A model generated the notes under the pieces. The model did not search any database. It was not told where the DNA came from and saw only the letters and a program-made list of their open reading frames with translations. 64,000 nucleotides of DNA from Mytilus trossulus (taxonomy: Eukaryota; Mollusca; Bivalvia; Mytilida; Mytilidae): positions 48,566,448 through 48,630,447 of the forward strand of contig NC_086383.1 of NCBI RefSeq assembly GCF_036588685.1, written 5' to 3'. Below are positions 47,647 through 59,911 of this stretch, in pieces (position 1 is the first letter of the stretch; every line of letters starts with the position of its first letter). Made by a program: the position numbers and the translations under genes.

Positions 47647-47666
47647 CTTGTTAGTATCTCCCAACT
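47647..47666 (-). other. Copy C 5' non-coding leader exon
   Basis: AGTTGGGAGATACTAACAAG on the minus strand is followed by GTAATC, the same leader as in A and B. A better TATA box (TATAAAAC, 47703-47696) lies about 37 nt upstream of the initiator-like TCAGTT. This suggests the promoter survives despite the in-frame stop. Confidence 0.5.
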
Positions 47667-47695
47667 GAATGATACAAACACTACTAACCAACTAT

Positions 47696-47703
47696 GTTTT
47701 ATA
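47696..47703 (-). promoter_or_regulatory. Copy C TATA box
   Basis: TATAAAAC on the minus strand lies upstream of the conserved leader exon. The surrounding sequence further upstream (ACATGTTAAT and the AT-rich stretch beyond) aligns with the same position in A and B. Confidence 0.4.
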
Positions 47704-48337
47704 CAGATTAACATGTATTGAATTTCAATATTTACTCTTTACTTAGAAAAAAAAACATACACACATTAGGTAGTAAACATGTTGTTTAGTATTGAATTAC
47801 TGGAATCTCAGGTCAATTATTTGTAAACGTTAAAATCAATTTATTTTGAAAAAAAAATGCCAGTTTTTAGAAGAAAAAAATATATCTTTTTGATCGTTTA
47901 CTTTTTAAAAAATTTTATTCGCATTTGTGAAATTTAAACTTATCTGTGAAATTCATAAATATGAAACCTTTGTATTCTTTTTATTTTGCTACTGATTTAC
48001 GATCAACATAAGTAGGTTATTAGATCTTATTAATTGTCATAAACACCAGTAAAAACAGTTTTTCATCCTCATTTCTTTTTAATTTATAGTAATTTAGTTT
48101 GAGAATGTGGCGTGTCTTCCTATTTGAAATATAAAGAACCTGTAACGTATTGGTATAGTATCAAAAAAGGGGGTTCATCTTATCATCGCGGATATTAAAG
48201 TTGTCTTTCCGTTTAGTAGAATAACAGCTGTGTGTCTTATGTCCAAAAAAAAGGTATCTCTATTACAGATTTTCTAAAAAAAAAACTTATTTAAATCAAG
48301 CCAGGAATTTGGAAGAAGTATTTTAAATAGGCATAAA
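47704..48337. other. 5' flank of copy C
   Basis: 47704-47835 aligns loosely with the flanks of A and B (ACATGTATTGAATT, TTTACTCTTTACTT, TGGAAT(C/G)(T/C)CAG(G/A)TCAATT). Beyond that nothing is recognised. Confidence 0.4.
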
Positions 48338-48850
48338 ATTGAGAATGGAAATGGGGAATGTGTCAAAGAGACAACAACCCGACCAAATAAAAAAAAACAA
48401 CAGCAGAAGGTCACCAACAGGTCTTCAATGTAGCGAGAAATTCCCGCACCGGGGGCGTCCTTTAGCTGGCCCCTCAACAAATATATACTAGTTCAGTGAT
48501 AATGAATGCCATACTTATTTCCAAATTGTACCCAAGAAACTAAAATTAAAATAATACAAGACTAACAAAGGCCAGAGGCTCCTGACTTAGGACAGGCGCA
48601 AAAATGCGGCGGGGTTAAACATGTTTGTGAGATCTCAACCCTCCCCCTATACCCTCTAACCAATGAAGAAAAGTAAACGCATAACAATACGCACATTAAA
48701 ATTCAGTTCAATAGAAGTCCGAGTCTGATGTCAGAAGATGTAACCAAAGAAAATAAACAAAATGACAATAATATATAAATGACAACAGACTACTAGCAGT
48801 TAACTGACATGCCAGCTCCAGACTTCAATTAAACTGACTGAAAGATTATG
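48338..48850 (-). mobile_element. Penelope-like element tail, reverse orientation
   Basis: Complement of the tail at 40085-40590: AATGTGTCAAAGAGACAACA, GAAATTCCCGCACCGGGGGC, AAATGCGGCGGGGTTAAACA, CATGCCAGCTCCAGACTTCA. It is 5'-truncated before the coding part. Confidence 0.62.
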
Positions 48851-50550
48851 ATTTCATGATGATCTTTATAATGATAAAAAATGGTTGTGATAACATTAAA
48901 AAAAATACTTAAAGCAGATATCAGCGTGCTCCTTGAAGGTTGAAGAAGTAGTAGAACTTAAATATATATTCATCCAGAAATTTTTTATTTTGGTTTATTT
49001 TTTTCAAAAAAGTAAAAAAGTTGGATTCTTTTTCATCACTGAATAGGATTATTCAGAAACATAATAATATTTGATATTGTCCACTTTTTCACCTATTGTT
49101 GTTCAATATCCTTGTTTGTCCAGATCAATCAAAACATGAAAATACAAGTCACGAGAATAATTTAACTCAACAAACATACAAGGATTAAAATTGTGTACGC
49201 CAGATGAGATTTTTGTCTGGAAAGGTCTAATCTGAGACGCTCAAATAATAAGCTATAATGTTCGCACGGTAATGCAAGTTTCGAAGTTGAAAAGCATAGA
49301 GAGAAACCAAAAACTCATTGAAATTTGCTTAATTCAGGTTAGTAATCTATTCCGAGGTTTAAAATCCTTGGTATTTTGGAAATTCAAAGTTTTATTAAAC
49401 GTTCATTTTTAGTATTGAAGTAATAAACAATAATGTCACTAATACGCAAGTTATATCCTCGGAGATAAAACTACACTAGACCCAGAAGTTGTAAATCAAC
49501 ACATCATAGATGCAAGTATACATATGTTAGAAAATCTTTAATATTACGAAAATTAAATGTTTTGTAAATAGTCATTTATTAATATGACCGTGACAACGGT
49601 AGTTAATGTCAATACATAAGTGTGCTGAAACATGTTCTATGATACACGAATATCAAATACTAGTCATCCTACTAATTTTGTAAAGAAATTAATTTTTATC
49701 TGTCCTACTTTTTAACAAACATGATTAAATTAAAAAAAATATACATTAAAAAGTTCTTTAAAGTCTATCCGACTGTTTTTATCATTGACAAATTAACTCC
49801 AGATTCTCAATTTTAAAACTTCTTATGTCCAGTACATATATTTGAAAGTTAATGCTTATAGACGACATGCTTGGGAAAGAAGAAAACCTTTGTTTATCTA
49901 GGCCAGTCTATTCCTCACACCAACAAAATATCAAAGACTATACAAACACCAAGTTTTATTGTTAAATATTTATCACTGCCTTAATTTGAATACACGTATT
50001 GGCAGGATTTTCGAATTCCTGGATTGATTGGAGTCTTCTTGCTTTGGTCAAGTACGTCTCATATCATAACTGCAAGACAAATGAAATACATTAGTGCATT
50101 ACAATAAGACAGAATATGTATGCACGTGTATGTTTATAAATCTTCATTTGCACGATTTTGATATCATAAATCTAATATTTGTATCATATAGGTTTAGAAG
50201 TACTGCGTTGCTTTTTAAAGAATACCATGCTTTGTAGAAACATAACAGTATCATTGTATATCGCATCGCCTTTTGCCGATTCAAAACAGGCCATACATGC
50301 ACATTATCTAATTCTTGTTATTAGTCTTTGCTGCCCTTTTCCATTTGTTATCATTTTCCCTGAATTGATATCTTGATTTTCTCGTCAATATGTTAGGCGT
50401 AGTTACATGACATCATAATCTTCTGAAAATATATTAAAGGTAACGCACGGGTAATACTTCTATAAACAGGAAGGACATCAAGTAAAATAGTCACATACTG
50501 TGTTAATCAAAGCTGTTTAAATCACTAACGCACAATTAAAATGCAAATTA
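48851..50550. other. Intergenic stretch with one diverged repeat
   Basis: 49150-49395 is a diverged ACGAAACG-family copy (TACGCCAGATGAGATTTTTG, TAATCTATTCCGAGG). Nothing is recognised in the remainder. Confidence 0.35.
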
Positions 50551-52006
50551 GGCCACACCAATTTGATTCCTTGTTCGACGGACCCGCCCGCACCTATTTT
50601 TTTCAAAACAGATTTTTTTATTTTTATTATATTCCCGCTTCCCGCATCCGGAAATGAAATCATGTCCATTTCCCGCATTTTTTTGTAAATATAATGTAAA
50701 GATCTCAACATTTGTTTTTTAAAATCACAGTCTAGCCTTTATATAACGATTTTAAACCTATCAGCACCCCACAACACTGTAAATATCTGCGAGAATATTG
50801 GTTTCAGAATGGAGCCAATTTATTCCAAGCGAGAGTGATCCGATATAAATAGAAATACCAGTACAGAACAAAACGTTGGTTTCTTTCCCCCTAACTTATA
50901 TTCCCTATTAAAAAATGTTCGTTGTTAAAATAAAGTACAAAGAACTTCTGAAGGATTTGCCTTCAACTGCAATTATAATGTATGGTGACGGTCATACCCG
51001 CTGCAGGTTTGTGCACCTGTCCTGGTTGATTCAGAGACCTGTCGTTCAGCAGTTATCGTTTGTTGATGTGGTTCATTGGTAAATTTTTCCCCGTTTGGAA
51101 ATATAATTTAGATCGTTGGTTTTCCTGTTCGAATTGTGTACAATACTAAGTTGTGGTCCCTTATAGCTTGCTGGTTGGTCTTGATCAAAGCACTGTGTAA
51201 AAGGCCGTACTTTGACCTATTATATGTTATTATCAGGTTGGGACTAACCCTCCCTCAGACAAGGGCCTTGAAGGGGTCATTTTACTATGTTTACTGTTCA
51301 GTCTGTTGTAGAAAAGAAAATAGAAATACTAAGGAGTTGTACAGTGCTACTATACAAAACCTTTGACAACTTAGAATTTTTTACTCAAAAAGAGGAGAAA
51401 TACATTATATTTTAAACAGTTTTTCTAAAAGAGGGATGGGTCCACTTATTTTGAATAATATTAAACTGTTAAAGTAAATTTGTTAACATGGTTAAAGTCA
51501 AGGAATATAACAAAATTCTTGGACATGTTTTGACCATTTAATACCAAATATTATAGTTCTTTGGGAAAATATAAGCCCACTTAAAGTGTTTTTACAAAAG
51601 AAATATATTATGACTTTAATATTTTGACCCCTCATAAAAGGGATATTCATAACATTAAGGGGTTGTTCTGAACCTGATTATGACTTGGATGGAGAATTGT
51701 CTCATTGTCAGTCACACATACATAGACCAGATTTAATTATTCAATTATTTCTTGTCGAACAGGGAAAAAATACTTCATAAATTAAAGAAATGTCAAGGTA
51801 CAAGTGATAAATCAAGTTTTAATATAGTCAAAACCTACTATTTTATGTTTACAAAAAAAAATTATAATCGCTCGCCTTTACTATTTAAGCTTCGCCTCAA
51901 AAATTTGCAAATTAAATATTTTTTTATTAAAATTTTCAAATCGCTCGCTCGCCCCAATTCTTTGAGTCAAAAAATCCGTAGAACAAGAAATTAAATTGGT
52001 GTGGCC
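50551..52006. mobile_element. 1.46-kb terminal-inverted-repeat element with a nested repeat
   Basis: GGCCACACCAATTTGATTCC at 50551 matches the complement of the sequence ending AATTGGTGTGGCC at 52006 over 26 bp with three mismatches. Inside, 50980-51240 and 51670-51725 look like the two halves of a dispersed repeat (GTACAATACTAAGTTGTGGT; GACTTGGATGGAGAATTGTC). They are split by a 430-bp segment with AAGGGGTCATTTTA / TTTTGACCCCT near its ends. Confidence 0.6.
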
Positions 52007-52104
52007 TTATGAACTTAATCAAATTTGATAGATTTAAAAGTTTTATAAAGAATAATTGACAACTTGTTTTCTTTCATTCACAGCATAATAACCCATGCAG
52101 GTTG

Positions 52105-52320
52105 TAAATAAACTCATCATAGATACAGGATTTTAATTTTATATTTACGCCAAATGCGCGTTTTATCTACAAAAGACTCATCATTGACGCTTGAATAAAA
52201 AAATGTTTAAAAGGCCAAATAAAGTATAAAGTTGAAAAGGATTGAGGACCAAAACATTCTTAAAAGTTTGCCAAATACCGCTAAGGTAATCTATTCCTGA
52301 GATAAAATAACCAGAATTGA
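52105..52320 (-). repeat. Dispersed repeat (ACGAAACG family)
   Basis: CGCCAAATGCGCGTTTTATC, AAAGACTCATCATTGACGCT and AGGTAATCTATTCCTGAGAT identify the copy. Confidence 0.55.
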
Positions 52321-53019
52321 TAATCGTGAAACAATATGTGGGAACTTGTGATAGCTTTATTTACAAATAAAAGGGACTGTCTTTTCTAAGATTTTTCGAT
52401 TTCTATTAATCTGTCAATTTGTTCCTATCCCGATTGTTTATCATGTTTATGAAATATTTGCCACCACTGTACTAACATTAACCCAATTAAATAATTTACA
52501 TTGCAAAACCAATTGAAGTAGATTAACTTATTATATACATCTATAATTGAAAATATGATTGCTTCGTCTACATAAGGCCATTCAGTGACGATAGAACTAA
52601 AATCGTTTTCTTGGTTAAAAGTTAAGTTGTATATCAACTTTTCAATATTTATAAAAGTTATCAAAGTTATTGTCCATTTTAATGGAAGTACAAGGTTGGT
52701 ATATTTCCATATTGAAACTGGTATATATAAGCCTATCTTTATCTCTCCTTTTCCTAATATATCTAACTATCAGATCAATTTATCTACACAAATCTAGAAA
52801 GTCCAAACATTTAATATTTGAAGTTCTTGTTATAATTTGTTCGTATTATTTTAAAATCGATGGAAACTCCCACCATACCACTTCATACGGGCTTTTTTTG
52901 GCATATTACTTATTATCAGTGTAGAAATTCATTTAAGACTTAAACATGACATTTGGTTTTTTTTTATTTACTAAATTAAACGATGATGATTATTTACCAA
53001 AACACTCACATGAAAATTT

Positions 53020-54125
53020 TAAAAAAGAGTTCATGTTGTTTGCGTGTTTAATCTTGTCAACAAAAGTGTCGGCTTTCTTTTCAATAGGTCGATTCCAAAA
53101 CAAATCAAGGTTATTCCAAGTATAAACAATTAATTGTATCCTGTTATTCACATGCAAGAGGGTACATATATATTTTCAATTGACTTTTTTAGTCTAGTTT
53201 TGCAATAGGGTATGACGAAGCCATTTTACTGACTTCTTTAATTTGAAATTATCTTAATTTAAATAAGTATCCACCATATTTTCGTAAAAAGAATTTGTCA
53301 AAACTGATTGTCTACTTATTGAAGTTCATGATTGAAATATTTGTATATTTTTAAATAACTAATCATGTTAGTAAAAATATGTGTTAACAAACGACACCAT
53401 TAATAATTTGTCCAAACATTTCCAGAAAATCCTACCATTTCTGTTTTAGGATTCGTATTTTTAAACCGATTGAAAGTCTCCACAATGCCAAATATCCGCA
53501 AGAGACCAACGATACATGACCTATAGTTGTTAATGTCTGTGTTATTTTGGTCTCTTATGGACAGTTGTCTCATTTGCAATCATATCACATCTTCTTTCAT
53601 ATATATATATACAGAAATTAACAACTATATGTCACCGCACGCCCTTCAACAAAGAGGAAACAATCCCAACATTATGAAATTTTAGATCATATTTGCTTTA
53701 ATATTAAAAATGAAATAAAAAGAAGAGTTTAAAAATACCGTTATTAAATGGCTATATCAAAAGCTCATACACATCAAACGAATTGACAACAACAGGCGTA
53801 TTCCCAACTTTGTAATCTTTATGTAGAACATTTTGTATCAAAATTGGTTTAATTGCTAGCTAAACCTCTCAATTTTATGACAGTTGCATGGAATTCCATA
53901 TTAAATTGACACAATTATGTGTGAACAATACTTAATATTCTACCAAAGTACTTTACCTGAAAACAAGTAGAGTATAATTTTGATTGCATGTCAAATCTTA
54001 TCAACAAAAGTACCATCTAACATTTAATTTGGTCGATTCGATACCAAACGTAGAAAACTAAATTTAATGTATTCCAAGTATAAACAATCAGGTCATCCTA
54101 TTATATACATGCAACATGATACATA
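53020..54125. repeat. Two copies of the gene-flank sequence beyond copy C
   Basis: 53030-53170 and 53985-54125 both align with 28010-28150 and 14940-15090 (TCAACAAAAGT, GGTCGATTC, TATTCCAAGTATAAACAAT). Between them are repeat fragments at 53500-53660 and 53740-53900. This suggests either a further, now gene-less, duplication unit or a displaced flank of copy C. Confidence 0.5.
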
Positions 54126-54329
54126 TATTTTTTACTTTTTTCAAAAAAATACAAACATGATTGAAAAAAACGATAAAGAATCAATAACAACAACAATTAT
54201 GACCTTTCATCTTCTTGAGAAGGTACAACAAAGAAATTTTACTGAATCCTGACATAAAAAATCTTGATTAATTGACAAGGATTGTCAGTTTTCCTATCGA
54301 AGGTCGTTTTTTTCTCCAGGCACCACGGC

Positions 54330-54515
54330 TTCCTACACCAAGTAAACACTGACTGCCACGAAATAGCCTAAATGCGGTACTAAAAAATGGCATTATAACA
54401 CCAAAAATCAAAACAGCAATTAAAAGAGGGACGAAAGATACCAAAGGGACAGTCAAACTCATCAATCTAAAACAAACTGACAACGCCATGGCTAAAAATG
54501 AAAAATCTTGAAATT
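54330..54515 (-). repeat. Dispersed repeat fragment (GACAGTCAAACTC family)
   Basis: AAGAGGGACGAAAGATACCA then AAGGGACAGTCAAACTCATC and ACTGACAACGCCATGGCTAA also occur at 2322-2400. A hydrophobic 92-codon minus-strand frame lies on it and is not a gene. Confidence 0.55.
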
Positions 54516-54714
54516 GATATATGTAATCACTGGATATTCGAAACACTTAATTTGTACATTATCAATCAGTTTTAAGGATTAAATAATATAAATGTATCTG
54601 AATTTTAGAGAAAATCATATATCTTTATTCATTCACTACTTAACAACGTGTGGGACCGTTCAACGTAAATTATAATATAACTATAATTAATTTTTTTTTC
54701 TCATCGGCTAAATC

Positions 54715-55420
54715 GACGTCGCTGCTGGTAGACTGTTCATCCTGAAAGTATCACTAACCCAGAAGTTTAGGACTTTTATTTTGGTTTAAAGTTATTGTAT
54801 TGAATCATTTATTACAATACAAAAAAAAATCTTTGATTTTTGTCTAGGTAAGACCACACCTTTGTGGCCTCTCTTGTTATCCCAGCCTTACAAAGTATTT
54901 TTAATAATTTGGAATTTCAATTTCATCAGTAACGAACATAACATAAGACATATTTATTTTGAATACGCATCTGGTGTGGTATAACTTAGGTTCTTATAAA
55001 CATATATTTGACTAGTGCAGCAATCCGTGAAATTGTGAACATAAGGTCCACATTGGTCAATTATCTATATACGTATATATATAAACTCATCCTAGATATA
55101 TATTATTAATACTACTTGACTTGTTTAGCGTTTTTTTTCGTGTATTGTATTATTTCTTGTGTATATAAAGGTTGCATTTTAACGCGTCAGAGTTTTAGAT
55201 CTTTGCTATAAAGTATATATTTTGCACCTTAAATGTTATTATTTCCTCTAGGTCCATACCTTTGCTTTTGGAATGTTTACGGTTACCACCGGTCTAGTGG
55301 TTCATAAATTTTAGAAACCAATTGAATTAAGAAATTTAACTCTCTCCGTCAAAGCTCTACAAAGCTCTAATTTTTGCGAGAAAATATGTTTGGCAACACT
55401 TTTGAAAATGTTCCTATTTT
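54715..55420. repeat. Duplicated flank (partner 28450-28960)
   Basis: It shares CGCTGCTGGT, AGTATCACT(A/T)AC, GCACCTT(A/T)AATG(T/A)TATTATTTC and AGAAACCAAT(T/A) in the same order and orientation as upstream of copy B. No gene is seen. Confidence 0.5.
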
Positions 55421-55574
55421 CTGATTATATCGTGACGTTGGAAGTTAAAAGTTTTGTGCTTTCTTATTCTTCGGATATACTGATAATATTAATTCAGATT
55501 TGCTGTATCAAAACAAATGTGGTAGAAACAATATGATTAAATAAACAGTTTATATTGATCTAATAAGAAATAAA

Positions 55575-55910
55575 AAAAAAGATGTGGTATGATTGCCAAT
55601 GAGACATCTCTCCAAAAGAGACCAAAATGACAGAGACTTTGACAACAATAGGTCACCGTACGGCTTTCAACAATGAGCAAAGCACATGCCGCATAGTCAG
55701 CTTTAAATGACCCGTAATGTCAATGTGAAATAATTCAAACGAGAAAACTAACGGCCTTATTTATATAAAGAAATGAACGAAAAACAAATATGTAACACGT
55801 AACCAAATGACAACCACTGAATTACAGGCTCCTTACTTTGGGACAGACACAAACATTCATTAATGTTGCAGTGTTAAACATGTTAGCGGGATCCCTATAA
55901 AAATCAGTTG
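55575..55910 (+). repeat. Dispersed repeat (CCAATGAGACA family), best copy
   Basis: GATGTGGTATGATTGCCAAT, GGTCACCGTACGGCTTTCAA, ACTAACGGCCTTATTTATAT, ACCACTGAATTACAGGCTCC. No coding frame. Confidence 0.6.
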
Positions 55911-56413
55911 AAAAAGGCTTAACTCATCAGATGGCCAAAAATACAGGTTGATAATCTTTTATCTTACAGAAACAAAACAAAGATGATATCATATTGCATA
56001 CGCATCTGCATGATATATGGAATAAGATAGCAATTCCTTTAAAATGCATCTTAAATATACAATAAAGCTTTAAGGGTGAATAAACCACAAAAAGTCCATT
56101 AGAATATATATATAACAGGAGTGGAAGTAAACATTTCTTATTAACTTAGAAAATGTTAGAAATTAATTGATTGTTCGTTGATTCATATTCTTGAATTTAC
56201 TATTTCATTGGAATCATTCAATTAAACCAAAATGTGTCGAAACAACTGAAACATCACCATCACATGACTATTGAGTCCGACAATAACTATTTAACTAATT
56301 TAATACAATGCCAAAATTTACCCAAAGGAACTAATTTTCAATAAATCAAATGAATAAGTAATAATTGTACTTTCCAAGATTTAGATAATTCAGTTTAACA
56401 CGTTGGCAATAAT

Positions 56414-56416
<3 letters not shown>

Positions 56417-56457
<41 letters not shown>
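56417..56457. repeat. (TA)n microsatellite
   Basis: About 20 TA units; a second shorter run is at 56549-56566, directly before the tandem array. The stretch 55911-56416 shows nothing recognised. Confidence 0.8.
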
Positions 56458-56458
<1 letters not shown>

Positions 56459-56623
56459 GAGTCTAAATTGAAAACTACGTTCAAACCTATGACTGCGTTG
56501 GATAAAAACCGCAATTTTTATACGTGTGCATGTCAAACAAATTTCGTTGTATATATATATATATACAACTCGTCTAAACATCAACCCAACAATGTTAGAT
56601 CTGTAAATTTGCTTTCGCAAATT

Positions 56624-56732
56624 TTTGGTTCTTCCCTCGCCGGGATTCGAACCCATGCTACTGTGATATCGTGACACCAAATCGCCTGCACTGCAGCCGT
56701 CCCGCTAGACCACACGACCACCTGGGCTCTCT
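56624..56732 (-). mobile_element. tRNA-derived SINE-like head, unit 1
   Basis: On the minus strand TGGTCTAGCGG matches the RNA polymerase III A box (TRGYNNAGNGG), and GGTTCGAATCC matches the B box, about 45 nt apart. The flanking GCCCAGGTGGTCGTG and CCGGCGAGGG do not fold into a proper acceptor stem. It is a tRNA-like retroposon head rather than a tRNA gene. Confidence 0.65.
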
Positions 56733-57065
56733 AAAAAAAGAGCTTTCGGTTGCCATATGTTACCTTTCCACGTCAGTTTTAATCTAGCGGCGTACTACAG
56801 TACATGATATATAAGGCATGAAGATGTTATTGTTACAGATCAGCTAAATTATCTATAGTAAAGGATCCTACAAATTAATGTAAGATACAGTCACAGAAAA
56901 TAATTATATTCATAAGTACGTCTGAGTCAGTGACAACCCTACAACAGATGTATCCATCGGATCGGCATCAATGATGGTGATACATGGCTGTGTACATAAT
57001 GTATATACAACTCGTCTAAACATCAACCCAACAATGTTAGATCTGTAAATTTGCTTTCGCAAATT

Positions 57066-57173
57066 TTTGGTTCTTCCCTCGCCGGGATTCGAACCCATGC
57101 TACTGTGATATCGTGACACCAAATCGCCTGCACTGCAGCCGTCCCGCTAAACCACACGACCACCTGGGCTCTC
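57066..57173 (-). mobile_element. tRNA-derived SINE-like head, unit 2
   Basis: Same as unit 1, but the A box reads TGGTTTAGCGG. Confidence 0.65.
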
Positions 57174-57508
57174 TAAAAAAAAAAGCTTTCGGTGGCCATA
57201 AGTTACCTTTCCACGTCAGTTTTAATCTAGCGGCGTACTACAGTACATGATATATAAGGCATGAAGATGTTATTGTTACAGATCAGCTAAATTATCTATA
57301 GTAAAGGATCCTACAAATTAATGTAAGATACAGTCACAGAAAATAATTATATTCATAAGTACGTCTGAGTCAGTGACAACCCTACAACAGATGTATCCAT
57401 CGGATCGCCATCAATGATGGTGATACATGGCTGTGTACATAATGTATATACAACTCGTCTAAACATCAACCCAACAATGTTAGATCTGTAAATTTGCTTT
57501 CGCAAATG

Positions 57509-57617
57509 TTTGGTTCTTCCCTCGCCGGGATTCGAACCCATGCTACTGTGATATCGTGACACCAAATCGCCTGCACTGCAGCCGTCCCGCTAGACCACAC
57601 GACCACCTGGGCTCTCT
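57509..57617 (-). mobile_element. tRNA-derived SINE-like head, unit 3
   Basis: Same as unit 1, with intact A and B boxes (TGGTCTAGCGG, GGTTCGAATCC). Confidence 0.65.
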
Positions 57618-58059
57618 AAAAAAAGAGCTTTCGGTGGCCATATGTTACCTTTCCACGTCAGTTTTAATCTAGCGGCGTACTACAGTACATGATATATAAG
57701 GCATGAAGATGTTATTGTTACAGATCAGCTAAATTATCTATAGTAAAGGATCCTACAAATTAATGTAAGATACAGTCACAGAAAATAATTATATTCATAA
57801 GTACGTCTGAGTCAGTGACAACCCTACAACAGATGTAGTTATAGCAAAGCTGTACCTTTCTGATGACAAATTATTTGATCTGTATTCTGACCTACTCTTC
57901 ATCGAAAGAATTTTAAGTGTTCAGCAATGTTTACATTCGATACAGTAGTTGCACTTTTCTAGCAGATACAATGTAACATTTGAGAATGCCCTTGGAGAGT
58001 TCCATTATATATTTTGAATGAAATATCGATGATATTTCAATCAGAATACGTCAGTCCAC

Positions 58060-58456
58060 TTAAGGATGTTTGCTCTTCCATTTTTTGATTTTTTGCTAGA
58101 TTTTCAGGATCCTCTGGTTTTATCCCTGTATTGTTATTAAAAAAAATTCCCACTAACCCCTACTTTTCTTTTCATATTTTTATTACATAAAGTTTTGAAA
58201 GCCATATTTCAAAATTTTATAACATTCTTGTTATTTTTTCATAGTTTTTGAAACAATTATGGTGCCAATGTTAAATATATGAAAAATCTAGAGAGAATTA
58301 TTTCCCGCCAAATTTTCAATGGCTTATATCTTGAAAACGAGCCCACGGACTATCCATTTTTTTCTACTTTTTAAGTTTCTTTATTAATATACTATCAATT
58401 AATAATAGTCTTTTAAAAAGTTTGTTATTTTTTAACAGAGTAGCGAGCATCCTTAA
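58060..58456. mobile_element. 397-bp TTAA-flanked MITE
   Basis: TTAAGGATGTTTGCTC at 58060 and the complement of GAGTAGCGAGCATCCTTAA ending 58456. The termini share TTAAGGATG with the element at 25396-25788, and both are about 390 bp, so they are probably one family. Confidence 0.65.
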
Positions 58457-58919
58457 ACTGCACAATTGGTGTGTTTTGAAAACTATTCAACAATGTTTAA
58501 TTTCCTGTGTAAATGCGGATGTAATTTCTTAGTTTTTTACAATTTTTTATTCTCTTTTATTTCCTGTTTAAAATCAGACGTGTAACGTTATAAGGAATCA
58601 ATAATTGATTAAAAAAAAAACGATCACATCATCATATTACTAAAATCAAAGTAACGCATATTTTCGAATTGTTATTTTTTCAATTGTTCTCACTGGCTTA
58701 AAATAAGTTTTGTGCATGAAAGAAAGTGGGTGCATTCAACAAAGGGATCATTGTTATAGGTGAAATTGTCCAATCGGTAATAGAAATTTGAGTGGGAACC
58801 AAAAGTGCAATTGAACTATAGAAATTCGTCAATTTATTTGAGGGATAGAAATCACTATATGGAGATATTGCCATTTACTAGTAGATACATTTAAATTAAT
58901 CAATGGTTATTTATCTCTG

Positions 58920-59045
58920 ACTTTTTGTCTCGCTTGACGGAGTCAAAAAGCGAGGCATATTTATGCTGTATCCGGCGTCGGCGACGGTGGCGTCAACATT
59001 GTATTAGTTTGCAATTAGGTCTAGTTTTTGGGGAACACCAAGCGG
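58920..59045. repeat. Short dispersed repeat (TCGGCGACGGTGGCGTCAA)
   Basis: The local GC-rich stretch CTCGCTTGACGGAGTCAAAA ... GGCGTCGGCGACGGTGGCGT stands out against the AT-rich surroundings. The word is common in mollusc repeats, which is recollection rather than a search. Confidence 0.4.
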
Positions 59046-59911
59046 TAGGTCAATCATTTTCGGTATGTAGTTGTATATTCATTTATTAAGAGATTATTTT
59101 GCTCCGCTACCTGTGTCATGGTCTGTTGACTTTGAAGATTTTGCTTTGTTAACATATAATATTTTGTGATTAAATTAGTTTGGGATTGATGTATAATGTT
59201 AAGACAATGATATCTTGTATGCAAATTATCTGACATTTGTCAGTATTGTTTCGATGGAGATTATAAAGCTACACCCTTTCTATATGGTTCATTGACTTTG
59301 AAACTTTATCGTAGTTTACACGTTTATGTTTTTGTTTATGTTTGTTTAAAAGGAATAACATTTAATAAGTCCATGATATTTGATATCTATGTATTAGCAT
59401 TGGCACATCTCATTTAAATTGAGACTGATTAGCAGTGTACATCAGTCATGGTTCGTGAATATTTGCATAACTTATGAAACATTTTAAAGTATTGCTATCT
59501 TAATTTCAACATTTGCATAATTGTAATTACAAAAAAACGAGATATATATTTGTGATAACAGATGATGTAAATGTGTATACGTTATTTCTATTTTTATTTT
59601 CTTATCACACTATTCAATGTCTCTATCTATTTGTTAGAGTTTTACCAATTAAAACACTTAGACATCATTGTCCAAAAAGTACTAAAAATAACCTATATAT
59701 CAAGCCATTATTCGAAATACCGCACCTTAAAAAAAATCCTCGGGTATAGATGACTTTCGCTTAATAAGACACATTTTTTTGTGTGTTTTTAATCCGGTGT
59801 TTATTTACCATTCCAACTATTTGCATGCAGCAAAACCATACAGACTTATTAGAAGGAATATACCATGTATACTTGATACTGTTGTCATTTCTTTGATATT
59901 GATTTGCATCG
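59046..59911. other. Intergenic stretch, nothing recognised
   Basis: No domain-bearing frame, repeat or RNA gene noticed. Confidence 0.35.

Larger units (their letters stand above)
56569..57838. repeat. Three-copy 442-443 bp tandem array containing a tRNA-derived SINE
   Basis: The anchor CTCGTCTAAACATCAACCCA begins at 56569, 57011 and 57454. The three units are almost identical (a few substitutions, one short A-run difference). The last ends at CCTACAACAGATGTA, where the next unit would continue CCATCGG. The near identity implies recent amplification or homogenisation. Confidence 0.85.

Noticed and set aside
54268-54546. Hydrophobic 92-codon minus-strand frame resembling a membrane protein
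   Set aside because: Its core is the dispersed repeat also read at 2322-2430 and 19240-19310, so it is repeat-derived.
56417-57565. Three near-identical minus-strand open frames starting MVSRYHSSMGSNPGEG
   Set aside because: They lie on the tRNA-like SINE and the tandem array. The repeated protein reflects the repeated DNA and has no domain.
56624-57617. Functional tRNA genes
   Set aside because: A and B boxes are present, but no consistent acceptor stem or clear anticodon arm can be drawn. They are tRNA-derived SINE heads.
56569-57838. CRISPR-like array
   Set aside because: The unit is 442 bp with no spacer pattern, and the genome is eukaryotic.
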